The position numbers were made by a program, and so were the translations under genes. Positions 6,996 to 16,234 of a stretch of DNA of 64,000 nt are shown one piece after another. The notes beneath the pieces were generated by a model. That model searched no databases. It was not told the origin of the DNA and was given only the letters and a program-made list of their open reading frames with translations. Numbering within the stretch: the first letter of the stretch is position 1; the number at the start of each line of letters is the position of its first letter. This stretch comes from Natronomonas salsuginis (GTDB lineage Archaea; Halobacteriota; Halobacteria; Halobacteriales; Haloarculaceae): NCBI RefSeq assembly GCF_005239135.1, contig NZ_QKNX01000001.1:496001-560000 (forward strand), written 5' to 3'.

Positions 6996-9721
6996 GGGTC
7001 GGTGTCGTCGTCCCCACCAGAGCGGAGATCATCGAGGTTAGGGATGTCCGATCCGTCGGCGGACTCCGATCCAGCGCCGAACGGTGAACCCGGATTGGAG
7101 GTAGTGTCCGACCCCGCGTCGACGTCCGACTCGGCGCCGAATCCCGAATCGAGATCGAACTCCGTCCGCAGATCCGATTCCGCGCCGGACTCGAAGCCGT
7201 CGTCGGCCGATTCCGATCTGTCGTCGCCGAACCCGCCCACCTCGATGTCGTCAACAGCGTCGATGTCGAGTGCATCGACGATGTCGACCCCGGGCTCGGG
7301 GCCGCGATACTCCTCGAGGACCGGATCGGCTCTTTCGAGGATCCTCTTCGTTTCCTCGAGCATCTCCTCGCTCGCGTCCGGTCGCGGGACCATCGCCTCC
7401 TTGTCAGGGTCGATGTCGATCTCGACGGACTCCATCTCGCGGAGGTCCTCGAGGGAGCGCTCCAGGTCGTCGGTTGCGATGAGCGTCAGGATTGTCTCGG
7501 GGTCGTTGAGGAACGCCTGCAGGGTCGCCGCGACCTGCGTGTACGTGTTTAGTCCCTCGTGAATGAGGTACGCGAGGACGATCTCGCGGACGAGCAGTTC
7601 GCTCTCGAGTCGATCGTAGCGCCACCCGCGATCGAAGGCGATCCCGTCGAGGGTGTTTGATTGGCCCATCTTGAGGTACTCGTCCGTCTCCGCCTGCCAC
7701 TGGTAGACATCCTGGACGTTGATCTCGTCGTTTTCGGGATCGTAGTGGTTGATCTCGGTGAGCGATTTGTTCCGCCTGACCTTATTGTCCTGCACGCGGG
7801 TTTGCGTCTGGATCGACACGAGATCCAGCGCGGTGAACATCGTCTTCGAGACGTTGATCGGCTCGGTGGTGAACCGCTTTATCACTTCGCCGACGGAGTC
7901 AGCGTGGAACGTCGTCAGCGTGGTGTGGCCGGTGGACATGACCTGAAACAGCGTTCGACCCTCATCGCCCCGGATCTCGCCCATGACGATGTACTCGGGG
8001 CGCTGTCGGAGCGCGGCTTCGAGGAGGTCGAACTCGTCGACGTCGCCCTTGTCGTCGTCGCTGAACGACGGGCGGGTGACGCTCGCGATCCAGTTTCGCT
8101 GCGGGAGTTCGACCTCGCGGGTGTCCTCGATCGAGACGATCTTCGCCTTGCTCGGGATGAAAAGCGACACCGCGTTCAGCGAGGTGGTCTTCCCGGACGC
8201 CGTCCCGCCGGCGAAGACGACCGACTTCTGGTTTTCGATGCAGAGCCAGAGGAAGGCCATCTCGTCGAGCGAGAAGGTGTTCCAGTTGATCAGGTCGATC
8301 GGCGTGAACGGGACGTCCTTGAACTGCCGGATCGTGTAGTTGGTTCCGTGGTCTGAGACCTCGCGGCCGAGCGTGAGCTGGGCCCGCGAGCCGTCCGGCA
8401 GCGTCGCGTCGACCTGCGGGCTCCGCTTCGAGATCCCTTTTCCGGACCGCTGAGCGAGTTTGACGACGAACTCGTCGAGTTCATCTTCGCCGTGATAGAC
8501 GTTCGAGATGATCTGTTCGTACTCGGAGTGGTAGACGAACACCGGGGAGTTGTATCCGTCACAGGAGATGTCCTCGACGTTGATGTCGTGTTTGATGCCG
8601 TCGATCCGCTCGAAGCCGACGAAATCACGTTTGAGATAGTAAGAGAGCTTCTCGATCTGGTGCTCCGTGAGCGTTGGGGAATCCTCCTCCATGAGCGCGG
8701 GCTCGGGACGGACCGAAATACCCTGTAGCTCCTGTGGCCCGTCCTCGGCGTCCTCCTCCTCGCAGCCGAATCCGACGAGGTCGCGGGCCGAATCGAGCAG
8801 GCCGCCGGAGTCCGGACGAGCTTCCTCGGCGTACAGTCCATACCGTTCGAGGAGCGTGTGCGTCTCGGTCTCGATCACCTCGGCTCTAGCGTCAGAATCG
8901 CCCTGAACGACGACGTCGTCGTCGGAGTACTTAATCGCGGTCTTGAGCTTCCCGACGAGGAACTCCCGCAGCTCGGACTCGATGTCGGTGAGATACGGGT
9001 CGACGAGGTAGTACTTCTTCTCGTTCTCCTTTTCGGAGTGAAAGATGACCACGAACGCGTACGGCTTGTGAACCCAGTACCGGTCGACCTCGCGGAAGTG
9101 TCCCTTTTTTTCGCTCGGGACGGCTTTCTCCAGATCGTACCGGGTGACGACGGTGGTGGTCCCGTCGGCGTTCGAAAAAAACTCGTCCTCGTCGAGATCG
9201 GGGTCGACACGGACGGTGCGTTCGTCTTCGATCTCTGCGAGCAGTTCGGACGCAGTTGCGCCGCTCCCGAGTCGTGGTTCCGTCTCGGCCGGGTCGAACC
9301 CGAGATACGGTTCGGGGTCGAAGGGTACCACCTCGGATGGCTTTCCCTCCTCGGGCGGATTCCCCTCCTCGTCGTAGTAGTACTCGCGCTTGAACGCCTC
9401 CCAGCCGTAGCGGCCGACGGTGACAGGTGGCAGGAGATCGTCCTCGTCTTCGGTATCCGTGTCGTCCTCGGCGTCGTCTTCGGTGTCGGAGTCAGAGTGG
9501 GACTGTATATCGGTATCGGGGTCGATCGCAGCGGAATCGGCGTCGGTGTTTTCGTCAGTATCTTCGTCAACGTCTTGGTCGATGCCCGCAGCGGCGTCCG
9601 CGTCGGGGTCGTCGGAGACAGTCGAAGACGTCCCCTCCTCGGTCGATTCGGACGCCGGTCCCTCGCCGGTTTCGGGGAGCGAGTTCCCGTCGGCTCCCTC
9701 GTCCGAATCGTTAGTCGCCAT
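6992..9721 (-). CDS. Type IV pilus assembly ATPase (GspE/PilB family)
   Basis: This encodes 909 residues. The N-terminal 90 or so and the last 100 are Asp/Glu/Ser-rich low-complexity tails. The core has a Walker A motif GGTASGKTTS (about residues 502-511), an Asp-box region after SIEDTREVELP, a Walker B-like EYIVMGEIRGDE (about 577) and a His box with TGHTTLTTFHADS. This is the hexameric cytoplasmic ATPase that powers pilin assembly with the TadC-like protein. It is the first gene of a seven-gene overlapping operon, so it probably carries the promoter. An internal CEEE near residue 325 is a lone cysteine. Orthology to a particular haloarchaeal PilB paralogue cannot be settled here. Confidence 0.92.
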   Translation of the reverse strand: MATNDSDEGADGNSLPETGEGPASESTEEGTSSTVSDDPDADAAAGIDQDVDEDTDENTDADSAAIDPDTDIQSHSDSDTEDDAEDDTDTEDEDDLLPPVTVGRYGWEAFKREYYYDEEGNPPEEGKPSEVVPFDPEPYLGFDPAETEPRLGSGATASELLAEIEDERTVRVDPDLDEDEFFSNADGTTTVVTRYDLEKAVPSEKKGHFREVDRYWVHKPYAFVVIFHSEKENEKKYYLVDPYLTDIESELREFLVGKLKTAIKYSDDDVVVQGDSDARAEVIETETHTLLERYGLYAEEARPDSGGLLDSARDLVGFGCEEEDAEDGPQELQGISVRPEPALMEEDSPTLTEHQIEKLSYYLKRDFVGFERIDGIKHDINVEDISCDGYNSPVFVYHSEYEQIISNVYHGEDELDEFVVKLAQRSGKGISKRSPQVDATLPDGSRAQLTLGREVSDHGTNYTIRQFKDVPFTPIDLINWNTFSLDEMAFLWLCIENQKSVVFAGGTASGKTTSLNAVSLFIPSKAKIVSIEDTREVELPQRNWIASVTRPSFSDDDKGDVDEFDLLEAALRQRPEYIVMGEIRGDEGRTLFQVMSTGHTTLTTFHADSVGEVIKRFTTEPINVSKTMFTALDLVSIQTQTRVQDNKVRRNKSLTEINHYDPENDEINVQDVYQWQAETDEYLKMGQSNTLDGIAFDRGWRYDRLESELLVREIVLAYLIHEGLNTYTQVAATLQAFLNDPETILTLIATDDLERSLEDLREMESVEIDIDPDKEAMVPRPDASEEMLEETKRILERADPVLEEYRGPEPGVDIVDALDIDAVDDIEVGGFGDDRSESADDGFESGAESDLRTEFDLDSGFGAESDVDAGSDTTSNPGSPFGAGSESADGSDIPNLDDLRSGGDDDTDP

Positions 9722-9813
9722 TATGCTCGTTGTTCACCGTCTCGTTGAAAAAGGGTTGACTCGGAATCGATACGTGAGTCGTTCAAAAGGCGGTGTTTTA
9801 CTCGACTTCGACG

Positions 9814-10956
9814 CTACGAAACGAAGCGTTCGAGGCGATCCATCGCCTCTTTGAGATCACTGAGGCCGGTCGCATAGGAGGCCCGGAGGTGACCATCAGC
9901 GCCGACGCCGAAGGCGTTACCGGGCACCATCGCGACGGACTCGGCTTCGAGGAGATCCTCGGCGAACTGCTCGGCGTCGTCGCCCGGGCACTCCGGGAAG
10001 ACGTAGAACGCGCCGGTCGCCTCGAAGCAGTCGATCCCCATCTCCGAAAAGCGCGAGAGCACGAACCGGCGACGGCGGTCGTACTGGGTCCGCATATCGA
10101 CGACGTCCTCCCGACAGTTGCGAAGCGCCTCGATGCCGGCGTGTTGGGCCGTCGTCGGGGCCGAGAGCATCGTGTACTGATGGACCCGGTTCATCGCGGC
10201 GATGGCGTGCTCGGGCCCCAGCGCATAGCCGAGTCGGAGCCCGGTCATCGCGTGGGACTTCGAAAAGCCGTTGAACACGACCGTTCGCTCGCGCATCCCG
10301 TCGAACTCGGCGATCGAGACGTGGTCGCCCTCGTAGGTGAGGTCCGCGTAGATCTCGTCGGCGAGGACCGCGACGTCGTGTTCGAGACAGAAGTCGGCGA
10401 CTGCGGCGAGTTCCTCGCGGTTCATCGTCGCCCCCGTCGGATTGTTCGGATAGCAGTAGACGAGCAGGTCGGCCACCTCCGCGCCGGCCGCCGAGAGAAC
10501 CTCCGGGGTGAGTTTGAACTCGTCCTCGACGCGTGTGGGGACGTCGAGCACCTCGCCGCCCGAGAACGTGACACCGGGGACGTACGAGACGTACGACGGC
10601 TGCGCGACGGCGACGGTGTCGCCGGGATCGACCAGCGCGCGGAACGCGAGGTCGATCGCCTCGCTCGCACCGGCGGTGACCAGGATCTCGGTGTCCGGGT
10701 CGTACTCGAGGTTCCACCGTCGCACGTCCGACGCGATCTCCTCGCGGAGTTCGCGCTTGCCTCGATTGGCGGTGTAGGACGTTTGCCCGCGTTCGAGCGA
10801 GGTGATCGCGGCCTCGCGAGCGGACCACGGCGTGGAGAAGTCCGGCTCGCCGACCCCCAACGAGATGACGTCGTCCATCTCCTCTGCGAGTTCGAAAAAG
10901 CGGCGGATCCCCGACGGCGGCACGTCCACGACCCGCTCGGACGGCGTCAGGCTCAT
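9814..10956 (-). CDS. Class I PLP aminotransferase (aspartate/aromatic type)
   Basis: This encodes 380 residues of the fold type I aminotransferase family. The PLP-binding lysine is in FNGFSKSHAMTGLRLGY (about residue 232). The upstream YCYPNNPTGA motif carries the Asn that contacts PLP, and a late Arg in HLRASYATG would bind the substrate carboxylate. It probably moves amino groups between glutamate/aspartate or aromatic amino acids and 2-oxo acids. Its ATG overlaps the stop of the Lrp/AsnC-like gene (ATGA), so regulator and enzyme are cotranscribed. Exact substrate is not readable from sequence. Confidence 0.9.
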   Translation of the reverse strand: MSLTPSERVVDVPPSGIRRFFELAEEMDDVISLGVGEPDFSTPWSAREAAITSLERGQTSYTANRGKRELREEIASDVRRWNLEYDPDTEILVTAGASEAIDLAFRALVDPGDTVAVAQPSYVSYVPGVTFSGGEVLDVPTRVEDEFKLTPEVLSAAGAEVADLLVYCYPNNPTGATMNREELAAVADFCLEHDVAVLADEIYADLTYEGDHVSIAEFDGMRERTVVFNGFSKSHAMTGLRLGYALGPEHAIAAMNRVHQYTMLSAPTTAQHAGIEALRNCREDVVDMRTQYDRRRRFVLSRFSEMGIDCFEATGAFYVFPECPGDDAEQFAEDLLEAESVAMVPGNAFGVGADGHLRASYATGLSDLKEAMDRLERFVS

Positions 10957-11441
10957 GGCGTGACCGAGAGACGATCGTCGTCGTCCCCGTCGTCGAAACG
11001 ATGACCGCTCTGTTTGTACGTCTCCATGATGTAGTGGGTGACCGTCTGGGTGATCTCCGGCAGCGGGGCGACCTTGTCGCTGATGAACCGGGACACCTCG
11101 CGCATGTTCTCACCCTCGACTTCGAGGGCGAAATCGTAGTCGCCGGAGACGAGCCGGAGCCCCTGCACTTCGCGGAACCCGGCGACGCGTTCGGCGACAT
11201 CGCGGTAGCTGGTCTCGCGATCCAACGTGACGTTGAGTTCGACGTGCGCCTGCACGCGGTCGTCGCTGACCGCGTCCCAATCGACGACTGCCGTGTACCC
11301 CTGGATGATACCGTCTGCTTCGAGCTCCGCGATCGTCTCCTCGACTGTTGCCTCCGAGAGATCGGTGAGTCGAGCGAGATCTGACGTCTCGTATCGGGCG
11401 TTCTCACACAGAAGCTCCAACAGTTCGTCGGCGTGCTCCAT
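10953..11441 (-). CDS. Lrp/AsnC family transcriptional regulator
   Basis: This encodes 162 residues from the ATG at 11441 (MEHADELLELL). The longer in-frame start at 11483 would add an odd hydrophobic stretch and run across the promoter, so I reject it. An N-terminal winged helix (residues 1-60, with LARLTDLSEATVEETIAELE) is followed by an RAM/AsnC effector domain (about 65-145). Lrp-type proteins sense amino acids and regulate their metabolism. The gene overlaps the aminotransferase that follows it, which supports control of, or response to, an amino acid. A TATA-like box about 27 bases upstream suggests a leaderless transcript. Confidence 0.9.
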   Translation of the reverse strand: MEHADELLELLCENARYETSDLARLTDLSEATVEETIAELEADGIIQGYTAVVDWDAVSDDRVQAHVELNVTLDRETSYRDVAERVAGFREVQGLRLVSGDYDFALEVEGENMREVSRFISDKVAPLPEITQTVTHYIMETYKQSGHRFDDGDDDDRLSVTP

Positions 11442-11463
11442 ACAGAATACGAACGCAGCGCCA

Positions 11464-11472
11464 ACTAAAACG
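11464..11472 (-). promoter_or_regulatory. TATA-like box of the Lrp-aminotransferase operon
   Basis: On the minus strand GTTTTAGTT is centred about 27 bases upstream of the ATG at 11441. That is the distance expected when transcription starts at or next to the start codon. It supports the short Lrp start. Confidence 0.5.
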
Positions 11473-11615
11473 TTGCGAGCCACCGTGGGGTAGTCGAGGC
11501 CCGAACACGCGGCAGTATTAATATAATGATCTATAATACAGTTTGAAATATAATGTCATTGGTTGATATATTATCTCTCGATACTATTATAATCTCCACG
11601 ATCGTCAGTGTGGAT

Positions 11616-11798
11616 ATGAAACAGCACGCGTTGCAGACCGCGATGGCACTGTACGAAGGCGAGACACTGGATCTGCAGACGGCGGCCAGCCAAGCTGGCG
11701 TCACCCCCGATCGTCTTCGCCGTGCCGTCCGTCGCGCCGGGGGCACGGTCGTGCCCACCAGAACATCCGTCGAACGGGTGTCCGTTACTGCCCACTAG
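11616..11798 (+). CDS. Small helix-turn-helix-like haloarchaeal protein
   Basis: This encodes 60 residues from the ATG at 11616 (MKQHALQTAMALYEGETLDL). An earlier in-frame ATG at 11553 would add 21 residues from AT-rich sequence that looks like promoter, so it is unlikely. The pattern LDLQTAASQAGVTPDRLRRAVRRAG fits one helix-turn-helix, as in short resolvase-like or DUF7317-type proteins of haloarchaea (family name from memory). It stands alone between the divergent Lrp operon and the MFS gene. A DNA-binding role is inferred; no target is evident. Confidence 0.6.
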   Translation: MKQHALQTAMALYEGETLDLQTAASQAGVTPDRLRRAVRRAGGTVVPTRTSVERVSVTAH

Positions 11799-11864
11799 AT
11801 CGGATCGACCTGGCCCCGACACGGAGATCCGAAGCGATTTGTCCGGCCGTTTCGAACGACCGTC

Positions 11865-13094
11865 GTGACACGCCGACCGGTCCAGTTCGTCATCGGGCTC
11901 GTCGCCGGCTCTCACGTCGTTAACCACGCGTACATGCTGCTTTTCGCGCCGGCCTTTCCCCTCCTGCGCGCCGAGTTCGGCGTCTCGCTCGCCGCGGTGG
12001 GCCTCTCACTCGGGGTGGTGAACATGGCTGTCACGGCCGGCCAGCTCCCGCTCGGGTACGTCTCCGATACGTACAGCCACACGGCCGTTCTCGTCGGCTC
12101 GCTCGTTGTCGGTACCGTCGGCTGCGTCCTCGCTGCGATCGCGCCGACCTACGAGTGGCTCATCGCCTCGGCCGTCGTCATCGGTCTCGGCGTCTCGGGT
12201 CACCACCCAGCGCACTACCCGCTCATCGCGGCGGCGACCACCGACGAATACCGATCGCGCGCGTACAGTATTCACGGATTCGCCGGTGCGCTCGGACTGG
12301 CGCTCCCGTTTGCCGTCGTGTCGGCGGCGGTCGCCATCGGACTCGGGTGGCGAGCGGCGGTCGCGGCGGTCGCGGCGCTGGGCCTCGTATACACTCTCCT
12401 GACGGTACTCGCGGTTCGACGAATCCCGCGCTCGATCTCCCACGCGGGGGCGGACGCGCGAGCGGCCGACGAGACCGGATCGTCGGACGAAGAGACGCTC
12501 AGCGGTCGGCTCGGAAGCTACGGCCGAACGCTCGTCTCGTCGCCGCTCGTCCTGCTTCTCACCGCGCTGTGGTTCGTCAATAGCGTCTCGATCTGGGGAA
12601 TCCGAACCTACGCCGCGACGCTGTTGGATCTCGGATACGGCCTCTCGGCCGGCGCTGCCAACACCGTCGTGACCGCGATGCTCGTCATCGGGGCGGTCGT
12701 GCTGCTTGGCGGCGGGTACCTCGCCGATCGAGTCGGGCCGATGGCGATGCTGTTCGTCGGGTATAGTGCGCTCGTCGCGCTCACGACGGTGGTCGGGATC
12801 GGACGGCTACCCATGTTGGCCGCGGTCGCTGCCGTCTCGCTTCTGGCGGCGACGGTCGATCTCTCCCGCCCAGCACGGGCGACCCTGACCGACATGGCAT
12901 CGCAGCGGACGGATGTCGGAAAGAACTTCGCGCTCATCACGCTCGGGATCTCGGCCGGTGGCGTGGTCGCCCCGCCGGTGTTCGGCTACGTCATCGAAAC
13001 GGTCGGCGTCGGTGCCGCGTTCGTCGCGATCGCCGCAGTCGCCGCATCCGCCCTCGGTCTCTCCGTTCCGATCGCGCGGCTCCGCTCGGCGTAA
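11865..13094 (+). CDS. MFS transporter
   Basis: This encodes 409 residues with about twelve hydrophobic helices in two halves, starting with GTG at 11865 (MTRRPVQFVIGLVAGSHVVNHAYML). The GYVSDTYSH loop after helix 2 is the MFS motif A region, and GYLADRVGPMAM repeats it in the second half. A central acidic loop (about residues 190-215) separates the halves. The substrate is not evident. The next gene starts 45 bases downstream on the same strand, so the two may be cotranscribed. Confidence 0.88.
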   Translation: MTRRPVQFVIGLVAGSHVVNHAYMLLFAPAFPLLRAEFGVSLAAVGLSLGVVNMAVTAGQLPLGYVSDTYSHTAVLVGSLVVGTVGCVLAAIAPTYEWLIASAVVIGLGVSGHHPAHYPLIAAATTDEYRSRAYSIHGFAGALGLALPFAVVSAAVAIGLGWRAAVAAVAALGLVYTLLTVLAVRRIPRSISHAGADARAADETGSSDEETLSGRLGSYGRTLVSSPLVLLLTALWFVNSVSIWGIRTYAATLLDLGYGLSAGAANTVVTAMLVIGAVVLLGGGYLADRVGPMAMLFVGYSALVALTTVVGIGRLPMLAAVAAVSLLAATVDLSRPARATLTDMASQRTDVGKNFALITLGISAGGVVAPPVFGYVIETVGVGAAFVAIAAVAASALGLSVPIARLRSA

Positions 13095-13138
13095 CCGTCA
13101 GTGGAAACACAAAAGCGGACTGGCTCGATACCCATCGT

Positions 13139-13726
13139 ATGCCCACCGTTCGAAACATCGCGCGCGGCGTCCACTCGTTCACCAGCAACGCCTTTCTCGT
13201 CGAGGGCGACAGGACCGTCCTCGTCGACGCCGGGAGCAACTTCGACGCCGTCGATCGGATCGGCGACGCGGTCGACGCGCTCGATGCGATCGTCCTCACG
13301 CACACACATCCGGATCACATCGGCAACGTCGAATCGGTCGTCGACGCGTTCGAGGTGGCCGTCTGGGGGTTCGACCCAGACCGCGACCTCGTCGATCACG
13401 CGATCGCCGACGGGGACGCCGTGGCGATCGGCGACGACCGCTACGACGTACTCCACACGCCCGGCCACAAGAACGACCACGTCTGTTTGCACTCGCCGGC
13501 CGCTGGCACGCTCTTCGCGGGCGATCTGGTGTTCGCCAACGGCGGCTTCGGTCGGACGGATCTGCCGGAGGGCGACCACACCAAACTGATCGAAAGCATC
13601 GAGTACCTGCTGTCGGCGGTCGACGGCTCGCTCTCGACGATGTATGTCGGGCACGGTCCCACTGTCGACGCCGACCCGATTCACCACGTCGAACTCGCGC
13701 TGCAAGCGGCTCGAATGAGCAACTAA
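13139..13726 (+). CDS. MBL-fold metallohydrolase
   Basis: This encodes 195 residues, a compact metallo-beta-lactamase-fold hydrolase. The zinc motif THTHPDHIGN (about residues 55-64) gives HxHxDH, and further ligands are expected in HTPGHKNDH, FAGDLVF and the late YVGHGPT. It belongs to the large glyoxalase II-like group; a thioester hydrolase or related role is possible but the substrate is unknown. It follows the MFS gene on the same strand after 44 bases. A short hairpin (GGCAC-AA-GTGCC) begins two bases after the stop. Confidence 0.88.
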   Translation: MPTVRNIARGVHSFTSNAFLVEGDRTVLVDAGSNFDAVDRIGDAVDALDAIVLTHTHPDHIGNVESVVDAFEVAVWGFDPDRDLVDHAIADGDAVAIGDDRYDVLHTPGHKNDHVCLHSPAAGTLFAGDLVFANGGFGRTDLPEGDHTKLIESIEYLLSAVDGSLSTMYVGHGPTVDADPIHHVELALQAARMSN

Positions 13727-13727
13727 A

Positions 13728-13739
13728 GGCACAAGTGCC
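13728..13739 (+). terminator. Short hairpin after the MBL gene
   Basis: GGCAC at 13728-13732 pairs with GTGCC at 13735-13739 around a two-base loop, directly after the TAA stop. There is no clear T-tract, so a terminator role is uncertain. Confidence 0.25.
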
Positions 13740-14086
13740 CACACTGCGTTTCTGGGATTGTCGTTGCGGTGGTTCTTCATCGTGATTGACTGTCCGCAAA
13801 CTGGCAGTTGACTTGGTCTTTGCCTCATCAAAAAGTAAGCCTTCGGACAACCAGACCGACGTTAAACAATCAGGTACCTCCGAGTCCCTACGGAATAGGA
13901 GTAACGGGGGCGTGGCACTCCCATCGGCACGTCGGGTCGTAAACGTACGTTCCCAAACCAGCGCATTGCGGTGCGGGCGTGGGAAGCCCCGCCGTCTCCC
14001 GCGGGGCGAACGGTGGTCGCCGAGACGCACGCGACGAAGCGGCGGCGCAGCGGAAGATGATACATCCACCCGGATCCACGGGCGTC
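13740..14086. other. Non-coding stretch, possible remnant of an IS200/IS605-family tnpB end
   Basis: No convincing gene is seen in this stretch between two convergent genes. The plus-strand translation around 13880-14010 (for example VALPSARRVV and GVGSPAVSRG in different frames) and a GC-rich hairpin around GGAAGCCCCGCC...GCGGGGC recall the 3' ends of haloarchaeal TnpB genes of IS1341 type. The match is from memory and in broken frames. If correct, only a decayed tail remains. Confidence 0.3.
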
Positions 14087-15094
14087 TCAGGGCGCGAGCG
14101 CGTCGAGCGTCCGCCGTCGCTCGTCTTCGTCCATTCCGTCGAAGAACCCGATCTGCACCGCGTCGACTGCGTCGATCGCCTCGAAGCGCTCGATCAGTTC
14201 GTTCGCGCGCTCGGGCGTTCCGGCGGCGGCTACCTGATCCAACAGTTCGTCGGGGACCGCGGCGATCGCCTCGGCTTTGTCGCCGTCGAGCCACGTTTCG
14301 CGGACGGTCTCCGCCACGTCCTCCCACCCGGCGTCGGCGATCGCCTGCCGGTAGAAGGGTCCGTACAGCGCGATCATGAACGCGACCTGCGACCGGGCGT
14401 AGTCACGCGCCGTCTCGCCGTCGTCGAGCGCACAGCATCGGATCGTGTAGGCGACTCGGATGTCGTCGACGCTTCTGTCTCCGAGTTCCGCCCCGCGCTC
14501 GAGGTCGTCGAGTCGGTCGATGAAGCCGTCGTAGGGGATGAGTTGGGGGACCCACCCGTCGGCGAATCGCCCCGCCATCTCGGTCGATTTCGGGCCGAGG
14601 GCAGCGACGTCGACGGGGGCCGGCTCATCGGGGGGCTCACAGCTCAGCGCCAGCCCGTCGGGCGTGTAGATATCGCCGTCGTACTCGAGGCGCTCGCCGG
14701 ATTGGACCTGCCGCACGATCTCGACCGCCTCGCGGATCCGACGGAGCGGCCGGTCGAACTCGAGCCCATGCCACTGCTCGGCCAGCGCCGGCGAGGATGC
14801 GCCGATCCGAAGTCTGTATCGGCCGCCGCTCAGTTCCTGCATCGTCACGGCGGTCTGGCCGATGAGCGACGGCGACCGCGAATACGGCGATATCACGTCG
14901 TTCGTGATGCCGATCTCGTCGGTTTCGCGGGCGATGGCTCCAAGGATCATCGGGACGTTCCAGCCGGTCGTCTCCCCGGTCGTCACGAAGCCGTAGTCGA
15001 GGTCCTCGGCGTACTGGGCGAGTTCGACGGGACCCGACACGTCGTCGTACTGGCCGAACGGTAACACCACGTCGCGGCTCGTCTGTGATGACAT
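14087..15094 (-). CDS. F420-dependent LLM-class oxidoreductase (NP1902A type)
   Basis: This encodes 335 residues of the luciferase-like monooxygenase/TIM-barrel family, in the group often annotated as methylenetetrahydromethanopterin reductase-like in haloarchaea (TIGR04024, NP1902A-type, from memory). Visible family features are the N-terminal LPFGQYDD strand, GETTGWN, GRYRLRIGASSPALAEQWHG and the late AAGTPERANELIERF helix. It probably uses coenzyme F420, consistent with cofH and cofG at the end of the window. The substrate is unknown; true methanopterin metabolism is not expected in a halophile. It is transcribed alone, divergent from the HisC-like gene. Confidence 0.82.
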   Translation of the reverse strand: MSSQTSRDVVLPFGQYDDVSGPVELAQYAEDLDYGFVTTGETTGWNVPMILGAIARETDEIGITNDVISPYSRSPSLIGQTAVTMQELSGGRYRLRIGASSPALAEQWHGLEFDRPLRRIREAVEIVRQVQSGERLEYDGDIYTPDGLALSCEPPDEPAPVDVAALGPKSTEMAGRFADGWVPQLIPYDGFIDRLDDLERGAELGDRSVDDIRVAYTIRCCALDDGETARDYARSQVAFMIALYGPFYRQAIADAGWEDVAETVRETWLDGDKAEAIAAVPDELLDQVAAAGTPERANELIERFEAIDAVDAVQIGFFDGMDEDERRRTLDALAP

Positions 15095-15196
15095 AGCTCG
15101 GCATTCAGCGGCTCGCTACATCAAACCAGCCATCCGAATCGCCGCGCCGGTCGCCCCGGAGTTCGGGACTAGCTACTTGCTACCAGCCACCAATGT

Positions 15197-16210
15197 ATGC
15201 GTATGGACGACCCATCGACGATCGAGAAGGGGGGTGGAACGTTCCAGGGGATCAAACTGCTGCTCTGTGAGAACCCGTTACCGCCGATCGAGGCCGCTAT
15301 CGACGCCGCTGTCGACGAAGTGCCGAGGAGCAACTACTACACGGAACCGCACTCGAAGCCGCTTCGGACGCTCCTCGCCGAGAAGCTCGACGTCCCCGAG
15401 GAGAACCTCCACGTCAACGCCGGTTCGGAGTTGATCTTGCGACAGCTGTTCGATCGCTTCGGAAAACACGTCCACTTACTCACCCCGACGTACCCGCTGT
15501 TTCCGGAGATCGCCGAACGCTACACCGAAACCCGACTCCGGCCCGAAGACGACTTTCGGTACGATCTCGGTCGACTCGAAGTGCCGGACGGGACCACGCT
15601 GGCAGTCATCGTCAATCCGAACAATCCGAACGGCGGGACGTTCGACATGGCGCGGCTCCCGGCACTGCTCGAGGGCCACCCCGACACCCGCTTTCTCGTC
15701 GACGAGGCGTTCATCGACGTGGCGGGCGAATCCGTCGTCGATCTGGTCCCTCGCCACCGGAACCTGCTGGTCACGCGAACGCTCTCGAAAGCGCACAGCC
15801 TGGCGGGCTTTCGGGTCGGGTACGGCGTCTTTCCGAAATCGGTCGCCGCGGAGTTCGATCGACGTAACGACGCCTACCCGCTCACCCGTCCGAGTCAAGC
15901 GGCCGCGGTCGCGACGCTACGGCACGAGGAGACGATTCGCGATCGGATCGACCGGTTGCGCGCGTGGCGAGAGGAGTTCGCAACGGAGATCGAGGCGTTG
16001 GGCGTTCGGACGTTCCCGTCCGAGACGTATTTTTTCCTCGCGGATTTCGCCCCTCACGACGCGAGCGAGATCGCCTCGAAGATCCGCGAGCGAGATATCT
16101 ACGTCAAGCCGCTCGACGACGCGCGTCTCGGGTCGGGGTTCATGCGACTTACGACGGCCAGACCTGCGGAGAATCGGCAGGTGCTGTCCGCGCTCGAAGA
16201 GTTGCTGTGA
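15197..16210 (+). CDS. HisC-like aminotransferase (class I/II)
   Basis: This encodes 337 residues of the histidinol-phosphate aminotransferase family. The PLP lysine is in TRTLSKAHSLAGFRVGYG (about residue 198), with NPNNPNGGTF and FLVDEAFID upstream as expected. The start MRMDD has a second ATG two codons later (15203), which is equally possible. It lacks about 15-20 N-terminal residues compared with longer HisC proteins but is otherwise complete. It could serve histidine synthesis or be a threonine-phosphate decarboxylase/aromatic aminotransferase relative. No histidine gene is adjacent, so I leave the symbol empty. Confidence 0.82.
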   Translation: MRMDDPSTIEKGGGTFQGIKLLLCENPLPPIEAAIDAAVDEVPRSNYYTEPHSKPLRTLLAEKLDVPEENLHVNAGSELILRQLFDRFGKHVHLLTPTYPLFPEIAERYTETRLRPEDDFRYDLGRLEVPDGTTLAVIVNPNNPNGGTFDMARLPALLEGHPDTRFLVDEAFIDVAGESVVDLVPRHRNLLVTRTLSKAHSLAGFRVGYGVFPKSVAAEFDRRNDAYPLTRPSQAAAVATLRHEETIRDRIDRLRAWREEFATEIEALGVRTFPSETYFFLADFAPHDASEIASKIRERDIYVKPLDDARLGSGFMRLTTARPAENRQVLSALEELL

Positions 16211-16234
16211 ACGACCGTCGAAACGCCCGCCCCG

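Noticed and set aside
11531-11758. Minus-strand frame over the small HTH gene
   Set aside because: It crosses AT-rich promoter sequence and lies opposite a better HTH candidate.
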